Of a stretch of DNA of 64,000 nucleotides, positions 47,578 to 60,032 are shown one piece after another. Location: contig JAIQDT010001734.1 of NCBI GenBank assembly GCA_021521415.1, positions 186,001 through 250,000 on the forward strand. The letters run 5' to 3'. The notes beneath the pieces are model-generated. The model did not search any database. It was not told the origin of the DNA and worked only from the letters and a program-made list of their open reading frames with translations. The position numbers were made by a program, and so were the translations under genes. The number at the start of each line of letters is the position of its first letter. Position 1 is the first letter of the stretch. Origin of the DNA: Bidens hawaiensis. Lineage: Eukaryota; Streptophyta; Magnoliopsida; Asterales; Asteraceae.

Positions 47578-50500
47578 TTACGACTTCAAGCCGGAGGTAG
47601 ACTCTTTGACCGATTGAGCACTCAACATAGACATATTAGGGGAAGAAGGACCACCACCAGCTAATGGGTGGTTGTTCGTGGTGGAAGTACGGTGGCAGGT
47701 GGCGGTGACGGTGGAAATAGCGGTGGCTAGTGATATTGGCATGAGACATAGACCTTTTCCTTGTAAGTATTGCATGGCTGACCCCATATTTTCCTCCATT
47801 AGCTTCACTACCTGATTCTCCGCTACCGTCATTGTGTCGTTGTTGGAAGACAAAGATGCGGTGCCGTTGGCAACGCCTGCTTGTACACTGTCTCGACCTC
47901 CCTGTATATTGGCAAAAAAATTATGATTTGAGATTAGAAATTTGAATATTCTCAAAACATGCTTTACTTAACATGCTTAATTACTTGGTGTTTATATATC
48001 AGCACACTCTTGACTACATTAACTGTAAACAAGCTCAAGGCCCGCCCGTTTTGAGCCATTTTTGTAAACTAGAGATCAACTCGTGATTTGTTTTTAAGTT
48101 AGAGTGCGACTCATTTGTTATTTATTAATTAACTTATATATATTTTTAATTACTTTTAATTATTTTGAGAAAATCCATTTGAGTCTAAACTCGGCTCAAG
48201 CTCGTGTGTACTGGCCAAAGCTTGGCTCGAGCTCGGTTGTGCAAGGTGAAATTAATATAGAAGTCCAAAAGGGAGGTAAAACTAAAAAATACACAACTTT
48301 GTTAAGGCATGATGAGCCTAAACAAGCTTGCCCAAGTTTGGGATCGATAACTAAACAAACTTTAATTATTTAAGGCCAAGCCTTGGCTCGAGCTCAGAAA
48401 AGCTCGGCTCGTTTCAATCTTTTTATTGATCTGATCTCGAGTAGCTCGGTTCGTTTGCACGTCTAAACTGTTCACTTTTAGCATGTAGACACCAACTCCA
48501 ATCGGCATTTAACTTTTATCGGCATATAGATGTCCTAGTAGTATCTAATTAACGGCTAAGACCACTATAGTTACTAGTGACACTAAAATTCATACAACAA
48601 CGATAGTTGCCAGTTGTCACAGAACAATTCCCTATCTAGATTAATAACTAAAGATAGTTTTAATTGGAAAGTGAATATAATGGATAAACTTTATATATAA
48701 TGGCTATTTCTTTATTGATTAGAATTAACTGTGCGAAGAAAACAAACTTTTACCTACAACAATAGTTGCCACTAAACAACTATTTATTGTCAAAAAAATA
48801 TTCGATACTCATCAATATCAACCCCAAAACTTTTTGACTTATGTTTAACTTCCAACAATTCATTCCCACACTAGCATTCATGAATTATCATACGAAGGTT
48901 AAACTGAACCATCATAGCAATTGGTCTTTTGTTTTAGTAACATGGGGTGATACTTAAGATTTGGGATTTTTATTGTCTTTAAAACCTGACTAAATATGGT
49001 TTTCCCACAATGGTGAATTCCTCCTTTATTTTAGATGAATCAGGTCTGAAAAATCAAAATTAGTATGAACAATTTTAAGAAAAAAAAAACTTATTCATGT
49101 ATTAGGGTAGCTTCAAACGCTATTAACAAAAATACTAAGCCATTGTAACATACTCTCTAGTCTACGTATAAAAGTTACACATGCCATGTTTTGCATGAGG
49201 GATTGAGGGTTAAAAAGGGAATTATGAGTGAGGTTTTAGAAGGTGGGGCTGGGGCGGTGGTGGAATCTGGAAAGTAAAGCACGCGTGCTGCCTTCTTTCT
49301 ATTTGTCGTATATATGGTGTGGACTTATGAAAAGGGGTAGGGTTTGATAAGGATAGGATTTACCTATAGGTCAATTTGTCGTTTACCTTTCTATTTATAG
49401 AAAAACTAGTGTTTTTCTCGCGGCATTGCGTCAGGCAGGTCAGTAAAATACACGCGGTGATAAAACACAAGCGTTGATACGGTAGGTCGACGCGAATTTG
49501 GTCGGTTTCAGTTACATGCATTATTGTATTGGAACTAAGACAAAAATAAAACAAAAAAATTATGAAAATTGGGGTGGACCAATGGCGTGGCTTCGGTCGG
49601 TAAAACTCGATCATTTGTAAAACCCGACCGCTGTCAATGTCGGGTGTTGAGGCAGTTGAGTCTACACGAATTTAGTCGCTTTTCGTCATGTTCGTTATGG
49701 TACCGGAACTAAAAAACAAAAATCAGCATTCTGTCGGTTTTCATTACGGTACTGGAACTAAAACAAAACACAGTGAGCCTACGCAAATTCGGTCTGTTTC
49801 CGTTGCGTTCGGCACAGTACCGTAACTAAAACAAAATAATAAAAAGAGAACAAAAACAAAATTCACATTCGGTAGGTTTTTATCACGTTCACTATGGCCG
49901 AAACAAAACAAAAAAAAATACCACCAATAGGGTGCTGCAAAGTGGCCCAATCGGGGCTTTGCGGCACCAAGCTTGTTAATTATATTATTATATAATAATG
50001 CAATATTAACTAGCCCAAAATTCAAGAAAATGATAATGCACCCAACCTTAAATACTTTTGTTTAACCCAAAATAGAAAGAAGAAAACATGAAAGTTGAGG
50101 ATAGAAAAATGTTTTTGTATTTTTTTTAAAGTTCACTTTATGTGAGAGTATAAGATGAGTGCTTTACATGTTGAATGATTGAAAAAATTATTTTATCTTT
50201 TTGTGTACGTATATCCGCAAAACTATTAAAATATGAAGCCTTAAATAAAAAAATTAACTATGAATAATGAAGAACAAAATAAATTATTAAATATAAAGGT
50301 TTTGTAATCTAATCCTGCCATCTAGTTCGGTTGAAACAGTTCGGATATGACTCAACCGAATTGGGATAGCCGGTTTCTAGTTGGTTCGATATGATTCTGA
50401 AATTAATACTTAATAATTAGATATACTTATTCATGGCATTTGCATCCATTAAAATGTATGTTTTCAAACTTTATTTGTGTGTTAATGAAACCTACAAAAT

Positions 50501-50792
50501 TTTGAAAGACCTTTAAAAGGTTATTTCTATAATAAAGTTCATAAGATTAATAGATAAATCCAAAAACGCTTGTAACATTGTAAAGGATATTAAAGATATA
50601 TCTAACCTCAGAGGAGATATCAGCAACGAGAGGAGCAACAGCAGCAACACCTCCCATTCTACTCATGCTTAGTACCTAATTGAACACACAAGACATTTAA
50701 TATATTTTTTAAAAAATATAAACTAACAAATTCCATTAAATTAAGCTAATTAATTAATCCCATACATACACACATATATATATATAGGGTTG

Positions 50793-50829
<37 letters not shown>

Positions 50830-53800
50830 TGTAATCAATTAAGAAATCTAAGAACTCATCTTGATCAATCAAATTTTTTTATTTATCTTTTTACATAGAG
50901 GTAGCATGGTCTTTTGAATAACAATATTCACATATTTCTGTTGAAAAAAAATTCCTATTTTTATGCTCCTATTCGATACAAATGTTGCATTTATAGATTT
51001 CGAATTCAGTGACACATTTAATCAAAGTTTTGCTTTACTGATACAATACTTTCATTGTTTTTTTTTTCCTTTTTTATATTTTACTTTAATTGTTTCCTAA
51101 TTCCTAATTTATAGTTTTTTTACAACTGTTAAAAAAAGAAGGTATCTTTCAGTTCTAATTTTATTTTTAAGATTTTGATTAAATAAATATGCAAACATTA
51201 TTACTATAAAGCAAAAATTTTTGTAATTATATTTTCATCAAGCGTAAGATTACAATATTACAAGTTTTGAAATAATATTATATTTGAGTATTGAGTATTA
51301 CGTATATGTAAATTTTATTAATAGATACGTTAATCAGCAAAGCAATTGCATACGCGTAATTCTGTTAGTGCATACATGTAACTTTAGCTTTTATATATGT
51401 GTAATTATTTGATTACAAGTATGCATTTCATTGAGTACATATATGCCAATTTTAACTTTTTCAAACAAGTTTAAGTATTTTATTGTTTACTTATCAAAGT
51501 TTTTGATTTTTTTATTGTATAAATAAAGTTGTGAGATACTTTTTCTATTAAATAGACAACAAGAAGGTTGTTTGATTTGAGTATCGAGTATTACGTATAT
51601 GTAATTTTGTTAATACATACGTTAATCAACGATTACATATGCGTATTTCTATTAGTGCATATATATAACTTTAGCTTTTACATATGTGTAATTATTTGAT
51701 TACACGTATGTATTTCCTTGAGTACATATATGCTAATTTTTTGATAACTTTTTCAAACAAATTTACTTATTTTAGTGTTTACTCATGAAAGTTTTTGTTT
51801 TTTAATTCTATAAACAAAGTTGTTATATACTTTTTCTATTAAATACACAACAGAAAGGTTGTTCAATGATTTTTGTATTCATAAATAACAAGCATAAAAG
51901 GGTGTGCAAACAAAATTACACATACGTAATTTTAGTTGCAAAAGTTTTGGAAGTAAAGGAAAAAAAAGGTAAAAGAATTTCACACAATCTGATGGGAAAA
52001 AAATAAACAAAAAAAAGAAAAAAAATGCAAGATCGTGCTATAGGAAAATGAAGAAAAATTAGGGGTGGTTGAAAATTCTATTTAGTTGGTTTTATAAGAA
52101 TACTCTTACAAAATAAAATTGACCATATAAATTTCTGATTAATTACAACTATGTCATGATGTGTTTACAACCCTTGATTAACTAAATCGACGGCTATAAA
52201 TAATTCTTAGAGTTTTCAATTAAATTTGATATATATATATAGAGAGAGAGAGTACTTTGACTTGGAGCTGGAGGAATTTTACATATTCTATGATCTCATC
52301 TAGCATTGAAGCCTTGTCTGCCTGTCATTCCACATCCCATACCCAAATCAATATTATTTTAAAACAAAATAAGTATCAAAGATAATAAAAACAATTCTAA
52401 CTAATGATTCACTTTTGTCAAACTAATAAAACCTTTTTTATGTTTCGAATTAAACTAATGAATAAAAAAATCAACCTCTATAAGATACACTATTTCACTT
52501 AAAGAAATCTCCTGCTTACATTTAGTAATCCATGGCATTACTAAGACTGCTAAACAGGCCATGTTTAATTCCTTGGTTGCTAAGTATGTTCCGGAAACTA
52601 ATTACATGAACCCGAAAATTCTCTTTGTTACTTTAAAATTCTAATTGTACATATTAGTTTTGTGGGTTGGGTTATAATAGGAAGTATAGTTTTTGTAGGA
52701 ATAATAGGAAGTAATCTTGTCTATTAATTTTGAATATGGAGGGTTGAGATTAGTTTAGAGGAAAATCAAGTGTGAACATAATGGAAAAGGTATAAAAGGA
52801 ATAACACATTTGTTGACTTTCTCTCTCCACATGCAAGACACATGCCAAATTCTCCCATCATTTTTAAACGTCCATAACTTTTTTTTACGACGTTTTTATT
52901 GAAAAAAAAATTCACCATAATAACGAGTGTATTTTTATCTTTTATATGAGTACCATATTATTATATAAAAATTGAAAAAAAATAAGTGGGTTTTTACAAA
53001 TTGTGTTTTACCAAAATTGTGTTATCCAATAGTATTTTTTATTTTGTTTTTTCCATAGTGTCATACAATTGTGTTTTTTATTATGTTTTTTTATAGTATT
53101 TTTTTCAATTATGTTTTTTACATTGTGTTTTTCATAGTGTTTTCCATTGTGTTTTTTCAAACTTTTCCGGTGAGGTAGTGGCGGTGGGTGACGGTTGTGG
53201 TGGCGGCGGGCGGTGGAGTGGTGGTGGTTGTAGGAGATAAGTGAAGATGTAATTGGGTTATATGTAAGTGGGTTTTTAAAATTAATGTAAGTGAGTTTTG
53301 ATATTAAAGTAAGTGAGTTTTGATATTAAAGTGTTACACTAAAATATCCTCCTTCCTAGCCTTCTTAGGAAAATCAAACTTCTTATTTGAAACGTAACCC
53401 TTAGTTTTGTTTTTAAACATATATTCAAAGTAAGTAAACTTACAAAATTTTAAACCCTAGTATAAAATATCTGAACAGTTTAACTTATTCAATAACTTAC
53501 ACATTTTATTATTTGAGAATAAATAAATAAATAAATAGAGTTGCTAAAGTCGATACACGAACATATATAGATTTTAGTATTTAACCTATACTTTAGATCA
53601 GGGAAAGTGGGAAGCTAAATTTTTTTTTGACACAGCTCAAATCACTAAAAAAATTATATTTTATTTACTTGTCTACAAATCAAATAATACATAGATAGAA
53701 AAATATTAGTTTAATGTTAAAATCGCAATTAAACTGTCTCCACTCATTCCCGGGAAATCCGACTATGATCTCCAACCTACCCCCGGATTTTTTGCCTACC

Positions 53801-55060
53801 ATCTTCACTTTCAAGTACACAAGTCACGCGCTTAATTAAACTAACCATTGACCGCCGGTCAACCGATTATTTTCATCAATGGCCACCGGTAATATATATC
53901 ATAAACTCATAGGCATACCTTGTTAGCGTTGGGAACAAGTTCTTGTAGTGATTTCATCCTCTCGGCAATCCGCTCTCGCCGGAGCTGCATATTTGGATCA
54001 AGAACATTAAGAAAACATTGAAAAATAATAAACAAGATATATATGTTAGTTATTAAGATTTTTATTTTTTTTAGGTTGGAAACCGTGTATTATACTGATA
54101 AAAGAAAAAAAAAGAAATCCACGTTTGAAATTTATTTAAGTTTGGCTTACAAAGTTGTCACATTTAACATTGGATAGTTACTCATTTAACAAATTATTTA
54201 GATTTAAGATAGGGAATTTGTTTTACTCTTTCTGCGATGCTATGCGGATCCGTTGCTTGACCTCTTCTAGCTCGAACTCGTTGCCGTGGTTGTGCTGGCG
54301 GTCCACAACCGCCGCCTGCTGCGGTTGCAACGGTTGTCGGTCCATGGTTTACCGGAGCGGTCGTGGGACCCGGAGATCCAAAGTTTTGCGCCTGCAATTG
54401 TGATCATGGAAATATAAATTCATGGTTAAAAAATTTTGAAATAAACGAGCTGACTCGAGGTTTTAATAAAGCAAACTATAAGATAAAAGAGTTGAGCCAA
54501 GCCGCACGATACAGTTTCTAAACGAGTCCACCCGGCTTGACTCGGCTCTGTTTGTGCATAGCCAGATTAATCCCAGTTTGGCTAGACACGTTTCCAACTG
54601 TATGCATAAAATTAACTATTAACCAAAAAAAATTGAACACTCACTGGTGGCGGGTACTGAAAACTTTGTGTTTGATTTTGAAGAGATCCGGTGAAACCAT
54701 TAAAAAGAGCTTGAACCGAATTATTTCCACTCTACAAATAACAAAACTCGTTACACATAATAATAAAAAAAAATAACTAGTTATCTAATAATAAATATTC
54801 AAAGCAGTTACCGGAGACTTAAACGAGGTCGTATCAGCAATATCATTTTGAAGAAACCCTAAATTACCACTAATCTGATGTTGCCGGAGTTTATTTGTTA
54901 AGAAAGCTGATTGGTCATCAAATATGTCAACACCACCACCACCACCGCCTGTGCCGGTGACGGTTGATAACTCCGGCCAAGAAACACCGGATTGGAGACT
55001 ACAAAGCACTTGCTCTAGGAAATCTTCATGGGTACCATTTTGGAGGTCTTGAAGTGACAT
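47578..55060 (-). CDS. bHLH transcription factor, LRL/ROOTHAIRLESS-like group, seven coding exons
   Basis: Nuclear DNA-binding regulator; Arabidopsis relatives bHLH66/69/82 (LRL1-3) and Lotus RHL1 promote root-hair growth. Exons in minus order: 54812-55060 (ATG, 83 codons), 54645-54731 (29), 54227-54391 (55), 53919-53984 (22), 52256-52321 (22), 50607-50675 (23), 47578-47901 (107 plus stop). All junctions are GT-AG and phase 0, giving about 341 residues. The N-terminus is acidic and Gly-rich ([20 protein letters not shown]). The basic region is [18 protein letters not shown], followed by [19 protein letters not shown] and the second helix [20 protein letters not shown]. After VLSMSRMGG the group's signature [20 protein letters not shown] appears. 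His, Glu and Arg of the E-box reader (HSIAERLRRER) are intact. I am confident of the family; the exact ortholog is not settled. No frameshift is seen. Confidence 0.93.
47902..50606 (-). other. Intron 6 of the bHLH gene, with repeat insertions
   Basis: 2.7 kb. At 48030-48460 it carries a GAGCTCGGCTCGAGC-type repetitive block common in plant genomes. At 49370-49990 it carries a diverged array around GGTACCGGAACTAAAACAAA, ending in TATTATATAATAAT; this looks like a non-autonomous transposon or its relic. No ORF is convincing. Confidence 0.6.
50676..52255 (-). other. Intron 5 of the bHLH gene, with a candidate non-autonomous transposon
   Basis: 1.6 kb. (TA)n tracts lie at about 50775-50823 and 52232-52242. 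Between them, 50824 onward (GGTTGTAATCAATTAAGAAA, TCTAAGAACTC) resembles the reverse complement of 52170-52225 (AATTGAAAACTCTAAGAATT), an imperfect terminal inverted repeat. Inside is a tandem duplication of about 293 bases (51281-51573 and 51574-51868). No transposase is present. Confidence 0.5.
51281..51868. repeat. Two-copy tandem duplication, unit about 293 bases
   Basis: GAGTATTGAGTATTACGTAT at 51286 returns as GAGTATCGAGTATTACGTAT at 51579. The following sequence stays colinear, with many substitutions, to TTTCTATTAAATA(G/C)ACAACA. Confidence 0.8.
52322..53918 (-). other. Intron 4 of the bHLH gene
   Basis: 1.6 kb, AT-rich. A GGT-rich patch (about 53165-53235) and TGTGTTTTT repeats (52985-53155) lie inside, possibly from an old insertion. 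I see no gene. Confidence 0.6.
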
Positions 55061-55639
55061 TTTGTGAGTTTTTGTCTATAATAATGATAAAACACACGTT
55101 CAAAAACACACAGCAAACCCTAAATTCATAATAAGAAAAACATATAGTTATATAGACATACCTGGAGAATTGTGGGTACTTTTGGAAATATGATTTTGGT
55201 TTCCAATGGAGATTTAAAGGAAGAAGAAAGTATTTACAAATGTTTGTCTGTTTTGGAATGTTTCATATAGCTTTATCTTCCACTCAGCTTCATCTATGGG
55301 GCGGATTTATAAATAACCAAAATAGGGTTTTTGTTAATTTTTTTAAACTACTTAGATTCCCTGTGTACTATTATATATATATTATCTTAAAGATTTTTAT
55401 TTTTTAATTTCTTTTACAGATAATTTAGGCTTGTCTAGGAAAAAAAATTAAATCTTATTGATTAAATGACCAGCGCTAGTTCGCCTCTAATCTAATGACA
55501 TAATGGTAGCCCTGTTTTGTAAACATATATAGTCCTTTGTATTATCTTGTTTATTTACGTTGTATTTTTACTAGCTTTCAGTTTATGCTTTAACGATGCT
55601 CAGGCCTTAGGCTTTGTAAACAAAAGCCCATTAGGGGCC
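55061..55639 (-). promoter_or_regulatory. 5'UTR, leader intron and promoter of the bHLH gene
   Basis: A minus-strand donor TTCTCCAG|GTATGTCT at 55162/55161 and acceptor TATTATAG ending at 55076 define an 86-base leader intron 15 bases before the ATG. Upstream, a minus-strand TATAAAT (within 55306-55314) could place the start near 55275. About 330 bases of further AT-rich sequence separate it from a copia relic, so the free promoter is short. Splice and TATA calls are by inspection. Confidence 0.55.
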
Positions 55640-57736
55640 CATAAATAAAATAAGCATGGCAAGTCTCATACTATAAATAGTGGAGACTTGCAACATAACC
55701 TTTTGCCATATATTATATACTTTTCTACCAACCCTTTCAACTCATGGGCATAGTTGACATTATCGAACTTTAACACATCATTACTTACAATACCCTTTTG
55801 AGTGATATTTCCCTTCTCTCCTTCCGCAAAGGACACGTACCCTCCATTAATAGTTTGAATGTCATGCAATTGGATGATGTCTCCTAACATGTGCCTGGAA
55901 CAGCCACTATCAACATACCATGGTCTGATGATAATCCTCCATAGCTGTTTCTGTATAAAGTGCAGAACTAGTTAGATTTGGGTACCCAGTCCATAATAAC
56001 ACTGGGTATACCTGAAGTATCCATGCAAGGCACTTGTTTCCATGTCATATCTTTCCTATTTACAAATAAATTTCTAGAATTATTACAAGGAATTTGGTGG
56101 GGCAGGTCCGATACAGTTTTAGATAACCATCGGTAGTCGGGTTTGAGAATCTTGTGACTAACACAGATGGTTTTTCTGACTTCGGTGTGTTGGCAACGGA
56201 TGGTGACTGAGTCCTTGTTCCCTTGGCCGATTTCAGATACGGGTTCGGTTTTGGGGTCGAACCTTGCCTTTTATCAGGTTTATAAGGTTTGAATCCTTGA
56301 CCTGCACGTTTACGGATGTTCCGGTCATCCTTAGAGGAGTTTGCCTTGGAGGGTTTTATGTTAGACTGATTTTGAAACCCCTGCCTCGGCATACTCTTTT
56401 GTCTTCGTCCATAATAAGGAACATATAGACGATGTGGACAATTTCTAGCTATGTGACCAGGAGTTCCACAGTTGTAGCATGTTTGTTTCTTTAAATGAAA
56501 ACTATTGTTGTCAATTTCTGGTCTCATATGTTTGTATGAACCTGCTTGATCTTTATTAATCCGTTCCATTATAGTTGTTTTCCCGCATGAGCATTTACAG
56601 GTATCACCTTCTTTTACAAATTTTGGAGTAATATATTTATCAGTTTTTTTAGGTCTACCAAAATTATTATCAATCACACCAATATTAAAAGCAGTAACAT
56701 AAGGTTCAAGCATACGGTTTTTTCTCTTAAAACAGAGCCCACGCAAACATCAGTTTTAATGGAACCAGAATCACCAACAGATTTAATTTGTTTATTTATT
56801 AAAGCGGGAAAATCATCCTCGTCTTCTGACAACCAATCTTCAACTAATACTTCATCTGCACGTGAAATAGAGGCATTAGAATAACCTTTTATAAATAATA
56901 CAGGCTTAATGGGTTTGAGGAGACCCTTTTTCATTGCATTATTTGCAACCTTTTTACCATATTGCAAATGTTGTTCCCTGTCTTCTTCCTCTTTTGTCAT
57001 TGGCTGACAAATATAATTATGGTTAAAAGGAGGGGGAACTTTATCAAACCTAATGCCTCTACCCTTATTATTCTTATATTTCAATTGATGCTCAATTATA
57101 TTTTAACTACCACGCTAGAAACATCAAATTTCTAAAAATTTAAATCAGTATTTTCAAATTTAGCATTTAATTTTACAATTTCTAATTTAGATGCGTCTAG
57201 GTCAGTAGTTAAGGTTGCTATTTTCTTCTTAGCCTCAAGATAGATACACCCTTGTTGACTTAAATCAACTTTTAGTTTAGAAATATCTTTTCGTTGAGCT
57301 TCGATCTTTTCTTTATATTTTACCTCATTGGCATTGTAAGTGTTGTTAGCACTTTTAATATCTTTCATTTGTCTAGAGGTAGTTTCATTCTTAAGTCTAT
57401 ACATTTCTACCTTATAAGCACACTCAAAGAGAAAAGTTTAGTTTTTACCTGGTTGGAGTTTGGAGGTGAGGTTACCATTAAGGTGAATTGAAGCTCGTTC
57501 ATCAGACTTTCAGTTTGGTTTTCTTCTTCCACATTATCAACTTGAGCCAAATTAGTTAATTCCTCTCCCAAGTTAGATGCCTTCATCTGATACTCCCATC
57601 CAAACTGTTGCACAACCATCACTTTCTCACTATTCACACCAACTCCTCCTGCTTTCCCCGCTAGTACAATAGCCCTTTCCCCATTTGGTTCTTTGGCAGG
57701 GTTTATGTATTCTCGAGCAAAATGACTAGGCTTGTG
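55640..57736 (-). pseudogene. Copia gag-protease relic, minus strand
   Basis: The gag frame is present from about 57736 downward: FGWEYQMKASNLGEELTNL and a coiled-coil stretch (57132-57404, DISKLKVDLSQQG). RFDKVPPPFNHNYI follows, then the knuckle CYNCGTPGHIARNC near 56470. The protease active site reads YVDSGCSRHMLGD near 55910, followed by INGGYVSFAEGEKGNIT. Frame breaks near 57405, 57090, 56740 and 56060 make it non-functional. It ends near 55640, before integrase. The N-terminal side is cut at 57737 by the LTR of another element. It belongs to a different copia lineage from copies A and B. Confidence 0.82.
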
Positions 57737-60032
57737 TGTTAGGCCCCGAACCCCGGGAAACCCCACAGTTGGTAATCATACAAAACACTTGAGAAATTAA
57801 ATAAACTTAAAAACAATTCTTTGCATTAAAATAGCATTACATAGTATAATTTGGCGGAAAACGTAAATAGATGAATAAGTTCCCAAAATCAAAATTAATT
57901 ATAACTTTGAAAAGTCTTTTGAAATAAAAGGTTTATAAGTAATTCTTCATTCAAGTATGCCCTTCACCGTCCAAGTAGCTCGGTGCACGTCCAAGCGATA
58001 AGGCATCCTCTTCCTAGCCTGAAACTCACACTAACATGCACACAAAGTCAGCTTAAGCTGAGTGAGTTCAAGTTTTAAATAAGTAGCAACAGTTTTAATA
58101 ATCATTCCAACGGTTTTAAAACGGTAAACGAAAGTACATCGGTTAGATCACCACATTCAAATAAATAATCATCCTTACGTATGAGCATCTCTATACGTGC
58201 ATTCCTATATATATCATTATACATATATATAACATTCAATAATAACATTCAGGGCCGAGAAAACGTACAACCCAAACACGTAACATTCAGCGCATGCAAA
58301 CACAAAGTAGGCATACGCAACATTCAGTAGTCGAGACGACTACAAACATTCAGGGTCGAGCAAACGTACAACCCAAACACGTAACATTCGGCGCGTGCAA
58401 ACACAAGGTAGGCATACGCAACATTCAGTAGTCGAGACGACTACAACATTCGCCAAGTAATGGCAATTCTAAATATATATAAATATATATATGTATACAT
58501 AAACATTCCATAACATTCCAAGGCCTACCGATACTAGCAAGCATATGTAAAACCATTCATAACATTTCATCAAGTAAGAAAAACACTTAGGTGTGCATGC
58601 TATCCCAAAACTTAAAAAGAGTTAAACGGGGCATCAAGAACTCACCTGAGATCGATCGAATACTTGCAACGAGCTAGGAAGTTCCTAAGGGCACAATCAC
58701 AAGCAAGAGCCTGTAAATTATACATAACGCGTTACTAAACTAGACTGTAGGAACACTCTAGCCTAATGGGCCGTACAAGCCCAACACTTTGGCCTATGGC
58801 CCAACAACTAGGCCCAAGGCCCAACACTTGGCCCAAGGCCCAACCACTTGGCCCAAGCCCAACACCTGGCCCAAGGCCCAACACTTGGCCCAAGGCCCAA
58901 CCACTTGGCCCAAGGCCCAATACCTGGCCCAAGGCCCAACACCTGGCCCAAGGCCCAACACCTTGGCCCAACACCTTGGCCCAACACCTGGCCCAAGGCC
59001 CAACCACTTGGTCCAAGTCCCCTAAAACCTTTCAACTAACGAAAACTACCGGTTAAGCCTAAAGCGAATTTGTTGATTAATAACGAGTAAAACGTGCAAA
59101 TTTTAGCATGCGAAGATGCATTTAATTACATAGGATAACCTCTGAATTAAATTATTAAATTTTTACCAGACTTTAACAAATGTCTTAGGTTTATAAAACT
59201 ATTTTTATTATATTTTTCTATTGGACCCAAAAAATCATAAAAATTCTTCCAACACAGCAAGGTATGTGCAGCTATTTCAGCGCGCAACAAAATGGTTTTA
59301 TTTTTATAAAATTCATTACCAAACCAAATTAAACAATTCCAATTGGTTTTGGTTCCTAACTCAAAACACTAACTTCCAGAGGTGGAACCAACCAATTTGG
59401 ACTTGTCGAAAAAAGGTTATGATGTCGGGAAGACGGACCAGAATCCGTCATTCTGCATCAGCTTTGACACTCGATTTTATAAATTCATAAAAACCATTCA
59501 AATCTCTTCCAAAAATTACGTATTATACCTTTCTGGAAACTAGACTCAAAGTAGAATATCATAGGAACAAGAATCGATCAAAAACAATATATTTTCGTCG
59601 AGTTACAGACCCTACAATAAACGTATACGAATCTGTCAGCAAACTGTTATCATCGAAACTCAATCTTAACGACCAATACGCGATGTATAAGGATGGTTTA
59701 AGGTGTAAAAGACTAGAGGGGACATGGGACTAACCTTGAATTAGATTTTTACACCCTAATGTTGGCTGGAAAAAAGAAAATCGGTGGTCTCCTCCTTGGT
59801 TTCTTCTGCCGATCGCAGCCTCACAAGGAGGCTAGGGTTTGAACTTGTTATAACTTAAGATGTTACACTCTAGCCCCTCAAGATTCAAGTGTAAGGAAAA
59901 ATGGAAGGAAAAGTTAGGTTCTTTAACGTACCGGGATGACGTGAAGGCTTTCAAGAAACGTCGGTTAAGTCCCGAGAGTTATACATACTCTACAAGCTTT
60001 AGTTCTTCTAACCGGAGTTAACGGGTGTTACA
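57737..60032 (-). repeat. 3' LTR of a minus-strand gypsy element
   Basis: On the minus strand it starts TGTAACACCCGTTAACTCC at 60032, next to a polypurine tract, and ends GGGGTTCGGGGCCTAACA at 57737. It shares arrays and landmarks with 6481-10410: GGCCCAA repeats (58765-59020), the GTACGTTTGCTCGACCC/GTCGTCTCGACTAC unit (58250-58460, two copies) and ACTCACTCAGCTTAAGCTGA. Length is 2296 bases. The low-side flank TTGTG would be the target duplication; its partner is outside the window. Confidence 0.88.
58765..59020. repeat. TTGGCCCAAGGCCCAA tandem array
   Basis: About 14 units of 17-20 bases, the complement of the array at 7966-8096. Open frames in nearly every phase here are a by-product of the repeat. 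Confidence 0.9.

Noticed and set aside
53919..53984. Possible one-base frameshift in bHLH exon 4
   Set aside because: A first count gave 67 bases. Recounting gives 66 and an uninterrupted frame, so no lesion is claimed.
58735..59056. Open frames in nearly every phase of the GGCCCAA array
   Set aside because: They follow from a short repeat without stop codons. The predicted proteins are only Gly/Pro/Trp repeats, and the segment lies inside an LTR.
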